From contig CAJTSV010000049.1 of NCBI GenBank assembly GCA_910579075.1, forward strand, positions 10,211 through 24,884: a stretch of DNA of 14,674 nt. The letters are read 5' to 3'. The position numbers and the translations under genes were made by a program. Numbering within the stretch: the stretch's first letter is position 1; each line of letters opens with the position of its first letter. The notes below the pieces were generated by a model. That model was not told the DNA's origin, did not search any database, and saw only the letters and a list, made by a program, of their open reading frames with translations. Below, one piece after another: positions 6,524 through 13,857 of the stretch. This DNA is from an uncultured Eubacterium sp. (GTDB lineage Bacteria; Bacillota; Clostridia; Lachnospirales; Lachnospiraceae).

Positions 6524-6553
6524 AGTGTAACACAGATTCCGGTATAATGCTAA
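6524..6553 (-). promoter_or_regulatory. Weak candidate promoter for leuCD
   Basis: On the minus strand TTAGCA (6553-6548), an 18-nt spacer and TACACT (6529-6524) lie about 37 bases before the leuC ATG and just inside the LysR-type dyad. The hexamers are poor, as expected of an activator-dependent promoter, but this is a weak match. Confidence 0.3.
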
Positions 6554-6574
6554 TATATAATAAATATAGGTATC

Positions 6575-6589
6575 ATAACTCAGGGTTAT
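6575..6589. promoter_or_regulatory. LysR-type (T-N11-A) operator candidate upstream of leuC
   Basis: ATAAC-TCAGG-GTTAT is a perfect 5-bp inverted repeat with the T-N11-A spacing typical of LysR-family recognition sites. It lies 88 bases upstream of the leuC start and overlaps the stop codon of the Uma2-family gene. No lysR gene is in the window, so the regulator would be encoded elsewhere. Confidence 0.45.
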
Positions 6590-7140
6590 AACACATGTTC
6601 AAATATTTCTCCCAGCGTCATGCGAATATGCGGAAATGCCCTCAGGCAGATTTCTTCTTCTGTATTGCAGCATTCATCTTCCGAATCTGTCTGCAAAAGA
6701 TAACTCTGTTCCAGCCGGTATTTTCCGTCATCCAGATAATAAATTTCCAGGCTTCCATTTGGAGAGACAATCCAGTATTCTTCCACCCCGGCCTTTTCGT
6801 ATGCATCTTTTTTTTCTGTTTTGTCTCTTTTTGCCGTGGACGGGCTCAGTGTTTCTGCAATAAATTTCGGAACACCGCTGTATGAATTGCCCTTTAAATG
6901 CTTTCTGTCACAGATAACCATAATATCCGGACAGAAATAATCATCGTTGATTTCCGGATGATAGTTAAAATCAAGATTTTCCGCAAACACAAGGCAGAGA
7001 CTGTTTTTTAAGCCGTTCGATATCATTCTGAGCAGATTGCAATTAATAATTGCGTGCCTGAAATTTGGCGCTGGTGACATATTTACGATTACGCCATTTA
7101 TTTTTTCCTGCTTTTCATATTCTCTTTCCGATAAAGCCAT
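6586..7140 (-). CDS. Uma2-family (DUF820) putative endonuclease
   Basis: 184 residues with the Uma2/DUF820 PD-(D/E)xK-like pattern: CPDIMVICD (D72), PKFIAETLSPSTAKRDK (E96, D106), then EKKDAYEKAGVEEYWIVSP with the family's conserved lysine, tyrosine and Y-W. Family members are annotated as restriction-endonuclease-like, but their real function is not established. The C-terminus departs from the family with an acidic, cysteine-bearing stretch (TDSEDECCNTEEEICL). The frame is open to 7203, but the start at 7140 (MALSEREYEK) is preferred. A purine-rich AGGATAGGAAAT stretch lies directly upstream, and the longer form would overlap the preceding gene. It stands between the his genes and leuCD on the same strand, with no functional tie to either. 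Confidence 0.8.
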   Translation of the reverse strand: MALSEREYEKQEKINGVIVNMSPAPNFRHAIINCNLLRMISNGLKNSLCLVFAENLDFNYHPEINDDYFCPDIMVICDRKHLKGNSYSGVPKFIAETLSPSTAKRDKTEKKDAYEKAGVEEYWIVSPNGSLEIYYLDDGKYRLEQSYLLQTDSEDECCNTEEEICLRAFPHIRMTLGEIFEHVL

Positions 7141-7178
7141 ATTTCCTATCCTTTCCTTTGAAAGGCAGCTCCTTTTGC

Positions 7179-7478
7179 TTATTCTTTCGTCAGCTCGCTC
7201 CACGCTTCCCGGATAGAATCCAGCTGTGCCTGGAACTGCTCCTGCTGCAGCTTTTCGATTACCTCGTCTGTCGTATAGTTATAAAACCTGCTCCCTGTCC
7301 GGTCACAGAGCACGAAGGCGCCAAAAATACAGACTGCTATCAAAAGGCGCACCTTAAAAAAAGACTCTGTCCCTTCTCCTGATTCATCCTGGTATTCATC
7401 CGGTTCTGCATGATTAAAGGAACGCCGGACTTCCTCTACATACCGTTTTCTGGCCTGTGCATAATCATTTCCAAGCAT
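7179..7478 (-). CDS. Small single-pass membrane protein of unknown function
   Basis: 99 residues, family not recognised. The charged N-terminal part (1-38) ends in an acidic stretch (EPDEYQDESGEGTE). A single hydrophobic segment follows at about 40-58 (SFFKVRLLIAVCIFGAFVLC). The rest is a polar, probably helical tail rich in Gln and Glu (TTDEVIEKLQQEQFQAQ...). It has no signal-peptide cleavage pattern, so a one-TM membrane anchor is likely; orientation is not clear. An AGGAG site lies 6-7 bases before the ATG. It starts 84 bases after hisIE ends and stops 38 bases before the Uma2-family start, and may be carried on the his transcript. No function is proposed. Confidence 0.75.
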   Translation of the reverse strand: MLGNDYAQARKRYVEEVRRSFNHAEPDEYQDESGEGTESFFKVRLLIAVCIFGAFVLCDRTGSRFYNYTTDEVIEKLQQEQFQAQLDSIREAWSELTKE

Positions 7479-7562
7479 CTGATGCTCCTGTCAAATAAGG
7501 TTGTTTTATTTTATGCACGCCCATGCAGGGCTATTCCCTTTTTCCGGAAAGGCCGGTATCAT

Positions 7563-8843
7563 TTACCGCTGGGACAGCTCGCTTGTGATATCTTCCCAGG
7601 TCAGCCCCTTCTCGGCCATTAATACCATCAGGTGATACAGAAAATCAGCCGCTTCGTATTTGATTTCTTCCGAATCCGGGTTTTTGGCGGCAATGATAAT
7701 CTCCGATGCTTCTTCGCCAATCTTTTTTAAAATTTTATCGATTCCTTTGTCAAACAGGTAATTCGTGTAAGAGCCTTCCTTCGGATGCTCTTTGCGGTCC
7801 ATAATAATGGCATATTCTTCCTGAAATACCTTAAGCGGGTTGCGTTCGATGTACTGCTTATGCACGATTTCGTTATGGAAGCAGCTGTACTGCCCGGTAT
7901 GGCAGGCCGCGCCGACCTGGGAGACCCTGGCCAGAATCGTATCAAAATCACAGTCCGCTGCCAGCACCTTGACATACTGGATATGCCCGGACGTAAGCCC
8001 TTTTACCCAAAGCTGCCTGCGGCTTCTGCTGTAATAGGTCATTTTTCCCGTTGCAATGGTCTTGTTAAATGCTTCCTCGTTCATATAGGCAAGCATCAGT
8101 ACCTGCCCTGTCCGGTAATCCTGTGTGACAACCGGAAGCAGGCCATCAGCGTTCAGCTTGAAATCGCTCCATTTGAATGCCGGCTCAAAATTGTCCATTT
8201 TCATGCCCTGCGCCGAAAGCGTGGATTTTAATTCCATGGCATTCATCGTAATATCATTTAAAAATGCACCATAAATGCCGCGCGAATGCCTGCGGTTTAA
8301 GATACGCACAATCATATCAATATCTTTTTTGTCGCAAAGGGCCACATACTGCATGCTGGTCAGGTTTTCAATCGAATCTATCAGTTTCGTTTCCATCACA
8401 AGCATTTCATGTATTTTTTCCTCAATGACTTCTTTATGTTTAAATATAAAATCAATGTTTTTGACCGATACGAGCAGCTTTTCTTTTCCAAAACGGGCAC
8501 AGGCTTCATTTACCAGCTCAAAGCAGTATGGCTTCGAACCGTTTATCACCACCTGCTTGCAGCCTGCATACAGCAGCTTTTTGATGTCTTCAAGCCGCCG
8601 GACATTGCCGCCGCCGCACGTCGGGATTTCAATCAGGCGGTTCAGCTCCCGGATTGTCGTCAGATTCTTTTCATGCTCCCCGTCCCCGGATGAGAGGTCA
8701 AAAATATATACTTTATCGATGCCGCCGTCATTGTACGCCTTTGCAAGAAACTCCAGGTTTCCTGCGGGTGTAAAATCCTGCGGGCTGTTTACGGGCACGC
8801 CGTCCTTTATGTACAGCGATGCCGCCAGTATTTTGCGTTCCAT
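7563..8843 (-). CDS. hisIE: HisF-like domain fused to bifunctional HisIE
   Basis: 426 residues in three parts. Residues ~1-215 are a HisF/HisA-like TIM barrel (KILAASLYIKDG, IPTCGGGNVRRLEDI, GCKQVVINGS). Residues ~228-335 are HisI, phosphoribosyl-AMP cyclohydrolase, with metal-site motifs AADCDFDTILARV (C298) and GAACHTGQYSCF (C314, C321). Residues ~340-426 are HisE, phosphoribosyl-ATP pyrophosphatase, with KKIGEEASEIIIAA and KYEAADFLYHLM. HisE and HisI catalyse steps 2 and 3 of histidine synthesis. In the barrel the first catalytic Asp (HisF CLDVKDG) is Y11 and the second (HisF AID) aligns with K128, so HisF or HisA activity is unlikely. The phosphate-site GGG is kept. The ATG at 8843 follows AGGCAGGA and lies 18 bases after hisD. 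HisI and HisE motifs look intact. Confidence 0.93.
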   Translation of the reverse strand: MERKILAASLYIKDGVPVNSPQDFTPAGNLEFLAKAYNDGGIDKVYIFDLSSGDGEHEKNLTTIRELNRLIEIPTCGGGNVRRLEDIKKLLYAGCKQVVINGSKPYCFELVNEACARFGKEKLLVSVKNIDFIFKHKEVIEEKIHEMLVMETKLIDSIENLTSMQYVALCDKKDIDMIVRILNRRHSRGIYGAFLNDITMNAMELKSTLSAQGMKMDNFEPAFKWSDFKLNADGLLPVVTQDYRTGQVLMLAYMNEEAFNKTIATGKMTYYSRSRRQLWVKGLTSGHIQYVKVLAADCDFDTILARVSQVGAACHTGQYSCFHNEIVHKQYIERNPLKVFQEEYAIIMDRKEHPKEGSYTNYLFDKGIDKILKKIGEEASEIIIAAKNPDSEEIKYEAADFLYHLMVLMAEKGLTWEDITSELSQR

Positions 8844-8861
8844 GGTTCCTGCCTTTCTATT

Positions 8862-10163
8862 TTACTGCATCCTGTCTTCAAAACGCACGCGGATGGAATT
8901 TGCATGTGCCGTAAGCTGTTCATTTTCTGCAAACTGCACGATATCTTTGTATACTGGTTCAAGCGCCTGCCTGGAATAGGAAACAATGCTTGATTTTTTT
9001 ATAAAGTCGTCCACGCTCAGAGCGGAGAAAAATCTTGCGGTTCCGTTGGTCGGCAGCACATGGTTCGGCCCGGCAAAGTAATCGCCCAGCGGCTCACAGC
9101 TGTACGGTCCAAGGAAAATCGCTCCTGCATTGCGGATATGCGTCATGGTTTCAAATGGATTGTGCGTCAGTATTTCCAGATGCTCGGACGCAATCTCATT
9201 TGCCGCATCAACCGCCTGCTCCATGGTATCTGCAAGCAGGATATACCCGTACTGTTCCAAAGACTTCTGGATAATGTCCCGCCTGGACAGCTTTTCCAGA
9301 TAGCGCTCTATCTCTTTTGCTACGTTCCCTACCAGCTCCTGGGAGGTCGTAATCAGGATTGCAGATGCCAGCTCATCGTGCTCTGCCTGTGAAAGCAGGT
9401 CTGCTGCCACATAAGAAGGGTCTGCCGATTCATCGGCAAGCACTAAAATCTCGCTCGGCCCGGCTACGGAATCAATGCTGACATAGCCAAATACTGCTTT
9501 TTTTGCAAGCGCCACATAAATATTGCCCGGCCCTACAATCTTATCGACACGCGGAATGCTCTCCGTGCCAAAGGCCATTGCGGCCACCGCCTGTGCGCCT
9601 CCTGCTTTATAAATGGCATCCGCGCCTGCTTCCTTCGCCGCAACAAGCGTAGCTGGGTAAATTTCCCCGTTCTTATCCGGCGGGGATGTCATAATAATGT
9701 TGTGCACTCCGGCTGCCTTGGCCGGAATAATGTTCATCAGCACGGAAGACGGGTAAGCAGCCTTGCCGCCCGGCACATACACGCCTGCGGTCTGCAGCGG
9801 CGTGATTTTCTGCCCTAAGATAATCCCCTTTTCTGCGCCGTCAAACCAGGACTGCTGGAGCTGTTTTTCGTGAAACCGCCGGATATTAAAAAGCGATTTC
9901 CGGATAACCTGCAGCAGGGACGGATTTATTTTTTCATAGGCGCGGTTTATCTCATCTTCGGTAACCAGGATATTCCCGGCATGGATATCCGCGCCGTCAA
10001 AGCGCTTTGTATATTCAAAAACTGCTTCATCCCGCCTGGCGCGCACATTTTCAATAATCTCATGCACACGGCTTTCATATTCCCCGTAGCTGTTGGGACT
10101 GCGCTTCAGCAGCTGGTCTAATAAATGATTCGTTGTTTCTTTTGTCAGTTTTACGGTTTTCAT
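8862..10163 (-). CDS. hisD: Histidinol dehydrogenase
   Basis: Zinc enzyme that oxidises L-histidinol to L-histidine with two NAD+, the last two steps of the pathway. Family motifs are all present: GVYVPGGKAAYPSSVLMN (127-144), KIVGPGNIYVA, and DSVAGPSEILVLAD (231-244). Zinc ligands are Q259 and H262 in SQAEHDE, D361 in GDYFAGPNHVLPT, and H420 in LTAHANSIRVR. The catalytic pair E327-H328 is in SEHLEIL. Its 433 residues are the normal length. The start codon overlaps the hisG stop (ATGA, 10160-10163), so translation is coupled, and hisIE follows after 18 bases. Confidence 0.97.
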   Translation of the reverse strand: MKTVKLTKETTNHLLDQLLKRSPNSYGEYESRVHEIIENVRARRDEAVFEYTKRFDGADIHAGNILVTEDEINRAYEKINPSLLQVIRKSLFNIRRFHEKQLQQSWFDGAEKGIILGQKITPLQTAGVYVPGGKAAYPSSVLMNIIPAKAAGVHNIIMTSPPDKNGEIYPATLVAAKEAGADAIYKAGGAQAVAAMAFGTESIPRVDKIVGPGNIYVALAKKAVFGYVSIDSVAGPSEILVLADESADPSYVAADLLSQAEHDELASAILITTSQELVGNVAKEIERYLEKLSRRDIIQKSLEQYGYILLADTMEQAVDAANEIASEHLEILTHNPFETMTHIRNAGAIFLGPYSCEPLGDYFAGPNHVLPTNGTARFFSALSVDDFIKKSSIVSYSRQALEPVYKDIVQFAENEQLTAHANSIRVRFEDRMQ

Positions 10164-10819
10164 GACATCTGCTCCTTGCTCAGCTCTTGTTTTAAATTCG
10201 CAATCAGTTCCGTAATGCGCGCGTGCTCCATTTTCATGCTGACCGGGTTTACAACCATGCGGGCGGACAGCGGACAGACTTCCTCAAGCACTTCCAGTCC
10301 GTTTTCCCGCAGCGTGGAGCCGGTTTCCACAATATCTACAATGACCTCGGAAAGCCCGACTATCGGTGCCAGCTCTATGGAGCCGTTTAATTTTATGATT
10401 TCTGCGGTCTGATGCCTTTTGTTATAAAAATAATCCTTTGCAATATGCGGATATTTGGAAGCGACACGGATAAGCTCGCGCCGTCCGAGCAGCTCCCCTG
10501 CCTGCGGCGGGCCGCAGACACACATCCGGCACGCGCCAAAGCCTAAGTCCAGCACTTCATAAATTTTGCGGTTTTCTTCTAAAATCGTATCTTCCCCGGC
10601 AACGCCGATATCGGCCGCGCCATACTCCACATACGTCGGCACGTCCGGCCCTTTGGATAAGAAAAAGCGCAGCTTTGCTTCTTCATTGACAAAAATCAGC
10701 TTCCGGGTGTCCTTATCCTTCATTTCTTCACAGGTAATCCCGATTTTTTCAAATAATTCCAGTGTTTTTTTCGCAAGCCTGCCTTTTCCAAGCGCAAACG
10801 TTAAATATCTTTCACTCAT
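10160..10819 (-). CDS. hisG: ATP phosphoribosyltransferase, short HisZ-dependent form
   Basis: Catalyses the first step, ATP + PRPP to phosphoribosyl-ATP. From the start chosen (10819) it has 219 residues: FALGKGRLAKKT at 8-19, the inner region ADIGVAGEDTI, and the PRPP loop VDIVETGSTLREN at 161-173. It lacks the C-terminal regulatory domain of long HisG, so it needs HisZ as its regulatory subunit, and hisZ is immediately upstream. The frame is open to 10873. The ATG at 10819 is preferred because the conserved domain begins there (MSERYLTFALGKG) and GGAG lies 9 bases upstream. It overlaps the hisZ end by 8 bases, and its TGA overlaps the hisD ATG. Feedback by histidine would act through HisZ. 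Confidence 0.95.
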   Translation of the reverse strand: MSERYLTFALGKGRLAKKTLELFEKIGITCEEMKDKDTRKLIFVNEEAKLRFFLSKGPDVPTYVEYGAADIGVAGEDTILEENRKIYEVLDLGFGACRMCVCGPPQAGELLGRRELIRVASKYPHIAKDYFYNKRHQTAEIIKLNGSIELAPIVGLSEVIVDIVETGSTLRENGLEVLEEVCPLSARMVVNPVSMKMEHARITELIANLKQELSKEQMS

Positions 10820-12017
10820 TGTCTGTTTCTCCATCCATAAACTGCAGCCTTGCAATCTGATTTCTCTGTGCATAAGCTTCGTAATCCGTTTTTTTCATGC
10901 CGGGCCGCCTGCACATCAGCTCTACGCTGCATCCGGCCGCACGCTGCTTTCTGGCATACACAACCGCATCCTCGCGGCAGGCCTGCTCATATACGACCAG
11001 CTGTCCGCAGGCAGCTGCCGGGGTATCGATATTCTGGCGCGATAAAACTGCCATCAGCTGGTCAATCACGATAACAAAGCCAATCGCCGGTGCATCCTTG
11101 CCAAAATGCCGCAGAAGATGGTCATAGCGTCCTCCTTTGACAACAGGCTCGCCGCTGCCGAATGTATAAGCGTTAAAAATAATCCCGGAATAGTACTTGT
11201 AGCTGCTGACAGCCCCAAACTCAAAGCTGATATAGCGGTCCATGCCGTAAAGAAGGAACAGGGACTGCAGCTGTTCGAGATGCTCCATGGCTGCCAGAAT
11301 ATCCGGATATTTCGCGGCAGCCTGCTTTGCATTCTGAAAATCCTCCGCGGAGTCGCAGATTTTACCAAGCAGATGGAACAGCTCTTTGAGCTCCGGTTCC
11401 AGGTTTTTCGAATCGGCAAAGCTTTCCGCGCCAAAAAAATTATTATTCATAATCAGGCCGCGCAGCGTTTCTGCTTCTTCGTCGTCAAACCCGGCTGCTT
11501 CCATCATGCCCTGCAAAATGCCGACATGGCCGACGGTCAGCTGGAATTCCTTTAATCCGGCTCCCAGCAGGCATTCGGTAACCATGGACAGGATTTCTGC
11601 ATCGGCATCGGCAGAATTATCCCCGATAAATTCTGCGCCAAGCTGGGTATTTTCCTTAAGCCGCCCCTGATAGCTGTCCGTATTGATAAAGGTATTGCCT
11701 TTGTAGCAAAACCGCAGCGGCATGGTTTCTTCCATATAATAATTTGATACAAACCGTGCGATGGACGGCGTAATATCCGGGCGCAGCACAAGCGTATTGC
11801 CTTCCCGGTCAAAAAACTTATACAAATTCCTGGATTGAATCGTGCCGACCTCTTTGCCGAAAATATCAAAAAATTCAAAGGACGGTGTCTGTATCGGGCG
11901 GCATCCATAGGTCTTTAAAATGCCATACAGCTTGTCTTCCAGGTATAGCTTCTTTTCACATTCTCCATTGTATATATCCCGGACGCCTTCCGGTGTATGC
12001 AGCAGATGCTGTTTCAT
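10812..12017 (-). CDS. hisZ: ATP phosphoribosyltransferase regulatory subunit
   Basis: HisZ is a catalytically dead relative of histidyl-tRNA synthetase. It binds histidine and forms the active complex with short HisG. The 401 residues show the class II core: TPEGVRDIYNGE at the N-terminus, motif 2-like LRPDITPSIARFV (78-90), and motif 3-like VKGGRYDHLLRHFGKDAPAIGF (293-313). Against HisRS, the catalytic GLDYYTG loop is replaced by AVSSYKYYSG (269-278), and the motif 3 arginine region reads VIVIDQL. Both changes argue against a tRNA synthetase. No full anticodon-binding domain follows. The start has AAGGAG 8 bases upstream. It is the first his gene, behind a consensus promoter at 12238-12266. 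Confidence 0.94.
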   Translation of the reverse strand: MKQHLLHTPEGVRDIYNGECEKKLYLEDKLYGILKTYGCRPIQTPSFEFFDIFGKEVGTIQSRNLYKFFDREGNTLVLRPDITPSIARFVSNYYMEETMPLRFCYKGNTFINTDSYQGRLKENTQLGAEFIGDNSADADAEILSMVTECLLGAGLKEFQLTVGHVGILQGMMEAAGFDDEEAETLRGLIMNNNFFGAESFADSKNLEPELKELFHLLGKICDSAEDFQNAKQAAAKYPDILAAMEHLEQLQSLFLLYGMDRYISFEFGAVSSYKYYSGIIFNAYTFGSGEPVVKGGRYDHLLRHFGKDAPAIGFVIVIDQLMAVLSRQNIDTPAAACGQLVVYEQACREDAVVYARKQRAAGCSVELMCRRPGMKKTDYEAYAQRNQIARLQFMDGETDNE

Positions 12018-12231
12018 GTCTTTACTCCTTGCTGTTGTGTCTGTATTTCAGTATACGTGTTTTTGTCCTGTTTGTATAGTGGATTCCTGCATTTCCAGTA
12101 TTTTTTGATTAACCGTTCAGGCAAGCTGACCTGTTACATGTTTTAATAACAAGAAAGCCCGTCTGGTTTAAAGTTCTAAAATTTTCTGGCCAGCCGGCGC
12201 TTTACCGGATTAACGTATTATAGTATAAAAC
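12018..12231 (-). other. His operon leader of ~214 nt
   Basis: The promoter at 12238-12266 predicts transcription from about 12231, leaving a long leader before hisZ. I find no T-box sequence (no GGNACCGCG-like block), no run of His codons in a leader peptide, and no hairpin with a T-run, so neither a T-box nor a classical his attenuator is supported. Only small stems are visible, such as CAGG/CCTG near 12115-12133 and CCGG...CCGG near 12194-12208. A weak second promoter, TATACA-17-TATACT, lies close to the gene (about 12050-12080). Confidence 0.45.
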
Positions 12232-12258
12232 CAGTTTATTATATAAGAACCAGACAGG
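12158..12258. repeat. Inverted repeat spanning the his promoter region
   Basis: CCCGTCTGGTT (12158-12168) and AACCAGACAGG (12248-12258) are inverted copies matching at 10 of 11 positions, 79 bases apart. The upstream copy sits in the -35/-10 spacer of the his promoter and would not be transcribed from it, so this is more likely a pair of protein sites on DNA than an RNA stem. Confidence 0.4.
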
Positions 12259-12266
12259 TTTGTCAA
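12238..12266 (-). promoter_or_regulatory. Perfect-consensus promoter of the his operon
   Basis: On the minus strand TTGACA (12266-12261), a 17-nt spacer and TATAAT (12243-12238) match the sigma-A consensus completely. The -35 overlaps the recU stop codon (TGA at 12265-12263), which separates the his transcript from the recU unit. Confidence 0.75.
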
Positions 12267-12796
12267 TCTCTGCTGGATAAATCTTTTTGCAGCCTGTCCA
12301 GATATGGCACCAAAACGCCGCCTGCAGTCTGAAAAAAATAGCCTGGCTCCAGTTCTTCATAGCGGAAGCTTTTTCTGCCCCCGTTTTTCATCCGCTCCCA
12401 GAATTCCAGCAGCTTTTGGAATCTCAGGTAATAGAATTCATCCCTTGCGGAAAACAGGATAAGGAAAAATGCAATGCCGCCCTGGCGTTCGAAATTTTCC
12501 ATAAATACAACCTGATGCCCGTGAATGTTTTGCAGCGGAAACGTATCGGAATGGCACTCTTTTGCATCAAAGCAGACCGGAATTCCCTGCACGGCACCGA
12601 TATAATCCACGGTGCTTTTCTGCTCAAAATAAGCAAGCGTAATATGGTGCGTCTGTTTGTCAATGGTTATGGGCGTAATCGGTGTCGGTATTTTCTGAAT
12701 AAGCGCAAGGCCGTGTTCCAGATATTTTTCATTGGTACGGTTTATGTATTCTTCCAGGGCCGAGCCGCGCAGTCCGCGCGAGTTCCATGTCGGCAT
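12263..12796 (-). CDS. recU: Holliday junction resolvase RecU
   Basis: RecU cleaves four-way DNA junctions during recombinational repair and chromosome segregation in Firmicutes. The 177 residues show the family layout: NSRGLRGSALEEYINRTN (5-22), ALIQKIPTPITPI (31-43), the nuclease core STVDYIGAVQGIPVCFDAKE (61-80), FPLQNIHGHQ (86-95), and GGIAFFLILF. In the core D64 and D77-A-K79 fit the PD-(D/E)xK site; Asp at the middle acidic position replaces the Glu of Bacillus RecU. The ATG at 12796 has GGGAGG 8 bases upstream, and the conserved N-terminal motif follows directly. The start lies inside the 3' end of the preceding pseudouridine synthase frame (55-base overlap), suggesting one transcript. 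Confidence 0.92.
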   Translation of the reverse strand: MPTWNSRGLRGSALEEYINRTNEKYLEHGLALIQKIPTPITPITIDKQTHHITLAYFEQKSTVDYIGAVQGIPVCFDAKECHSDTFPLQNIHGHQVVFMENFERQGGIAFFLILFSARDEFYYLRFQKLLEFWERMKNGGRKSFRYEELEPGYFFQTAGGVLVPYLDRLQKDLSSRD

Positions 12797-13815
12797 GTGC
12801 TTGTCCTCCCGGGGTGTTTTGCTTTCATTTTGTCTGTCGCAGCAGGATTCAGGCAGGCCTCACAGGCAGTGAATAATTCCGGCAGCGGGGCCTGTATTTC
12901 CAGCCCGTCCGGAAATACAATACGGCATGCATGAAGCAGCTGGTGCTTTAATCCGGCTGCATCCCGCAGCCTGCGGTTTAAGGCGGCATCGCCGTATTTG
13001 GCATCACCGATAACCGGATGCCCAATAGACGCAAGATGGGCGCGTATCTGATGGGAACGCCCGGTAATCAGGTGCACCTCAAGCATGGTAAATCCGGCAT
13101 ACTGTTTCACCGGGCGGTACTCTGTCTCAATCAGCCATGTGCCTGGATTCTGCTGTCCGGGCTGTTCATGCCGGAAAATGCTGGATTTATTTTTTCCGGT
13201 ATCTTTTTCCAGGTAAGCTTTTAAATGCTGCGGCTGTTCCAGGCTTCCTTTTACAATGCAGCGGTAATATTTTGCAATCGAGCGTTCTTTCAGCTGCCTG
13301 GACAGCTCTTGCAGGCCATGCAGTGTCTTTCCTGCCAGCAGGATGCCGGATGTATTCCGGTCAAGGCGGTTGCAGACTGACGGCCGGAAGGTTTCCAGTG
13401 ATTCCTGTGTAATGGCACCCGATTCCAGCAAATACCGGATAACCAGCTCATTTGCTGAAATGTCCGATGCAGACGCCTTCTGGGATAGCAGGCCCGACGG
13501 CTTATTTACAATCAGGATGTCTGCATTTTCATACAGCACCTGCAGGGCTGGCAGCGGATTTTTGTGTCCCGTTTCCGGCAGGGAAAAGGAAGGCCGGGAA
13601 TGGAACTTTTCAAATGTCTCGTCGGATAAATAAAGCGTGATTTTATCCCCGTCTGCAATTATAACCGAGCCATCTGTTTTTCTGCCGTTGACAGTAATAT
13701 TCTTTTTGCGCAGCATTTTATAAAGAAAGCTGGAAGCCGCTTCTGGCAGGAGTTTTTTTAAATATTTGTCAAGCCGCTGTCCGGATTCAGCGGGGGTTAT
13801 GTGGAATTCTTTCAT
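12742..13815 (-). CDS. RluA-family pseudouridine synthase with S4 domain
   Basis: It isomerises uridine to pseudouridine in rRNA (or possibly tRNA). Residues ~13-70 form an S4 RNA-binding domain (RLDKYLKKLLPEAASSFLYK, then NITVNGRKT). Residues ~92-310 form the catalytic domain: LYENADILIVNKPSGLLSQK, NRLDRNTSGILLAGKT with catalytic D152, YYRCIVKG, and LITGRSHQIRAHLASIGHPV. It belongs to the RluC/RluD-type group; the target position cannot be read from sequence. Family members usually end soon after the PLPELFTACEACL region (~322). Here the frame runs on for ~35 atypical basic, Cys/Arg-containing residues, of which the last 18 codons plus stop overlap recU. An AAAAAGGAG site precedes the ATG. 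ygiQ lies 42 bases upstream on the same strand. Confidence 0.92.
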   Translation of the reverse strand: MKEFHITPAESGQRLDKYLKKLLPEAASSFLYKMLRKKNITVNGRKTDGSVIIADGDKITLYLSDETFEKFHSRPSFSLPETGHKNPLPALQVLYENADILIVNKPSGLLSQKASASDISANELVIRYLLESGAITQESLETFRPSVCNRLDRNTSGILLAGKTLHGLQELSRQLKERSIAKYYRCIVKGSLEQPQHLKAYLEKDTGKNKSSIFRHEQPGQQNPGTWLIETEYRPVKQYAGFTMLEVHLITGRSHQIRAHLASIGHPVIGDAKYGDAALNRRLRDAAGLKHQLLHACRIVFPDGLEIQAPLPELFTACEACLNPAATDKMKAKHPGRTSTCRHGTRADCAARPWKNT

Positions 13816-13857
13816 AGAATACGGCTCCTTTTTATGCTTGAATTTTTAAATGATGCT

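Noticed and set aside
7479..7562. Terminator between hisIE and the small membrane protein gene
   Set aside because: Only a GCCC/GGGC 4-bp stem and a CCGG palindrome are present, without a T-run on the minus strand.
8199..8843. Active HisF or HisA domain
   Set aside because: Both catalytic aspartates are replaced (Y11, K128).
8275..8979. 234-codon plus-strand frame opposite hisIE and the hisD end
   Set aside because: Ser/Phe-rich translation typical of antisense frames; the opposite strand encodes clear family motifs throughout.
10812..12017. Histidyl-tRNA synthetase
   Set aside because: The catalytic loops are altered, the length is short, and it overlaps a short hisG, so HisZ is the better call.
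12018..12231. T-box or his attenuator in the his leader
   Set aside because: No T-box conserved block, no His codon run and no terminator hairpin followed by a T-run could be found.
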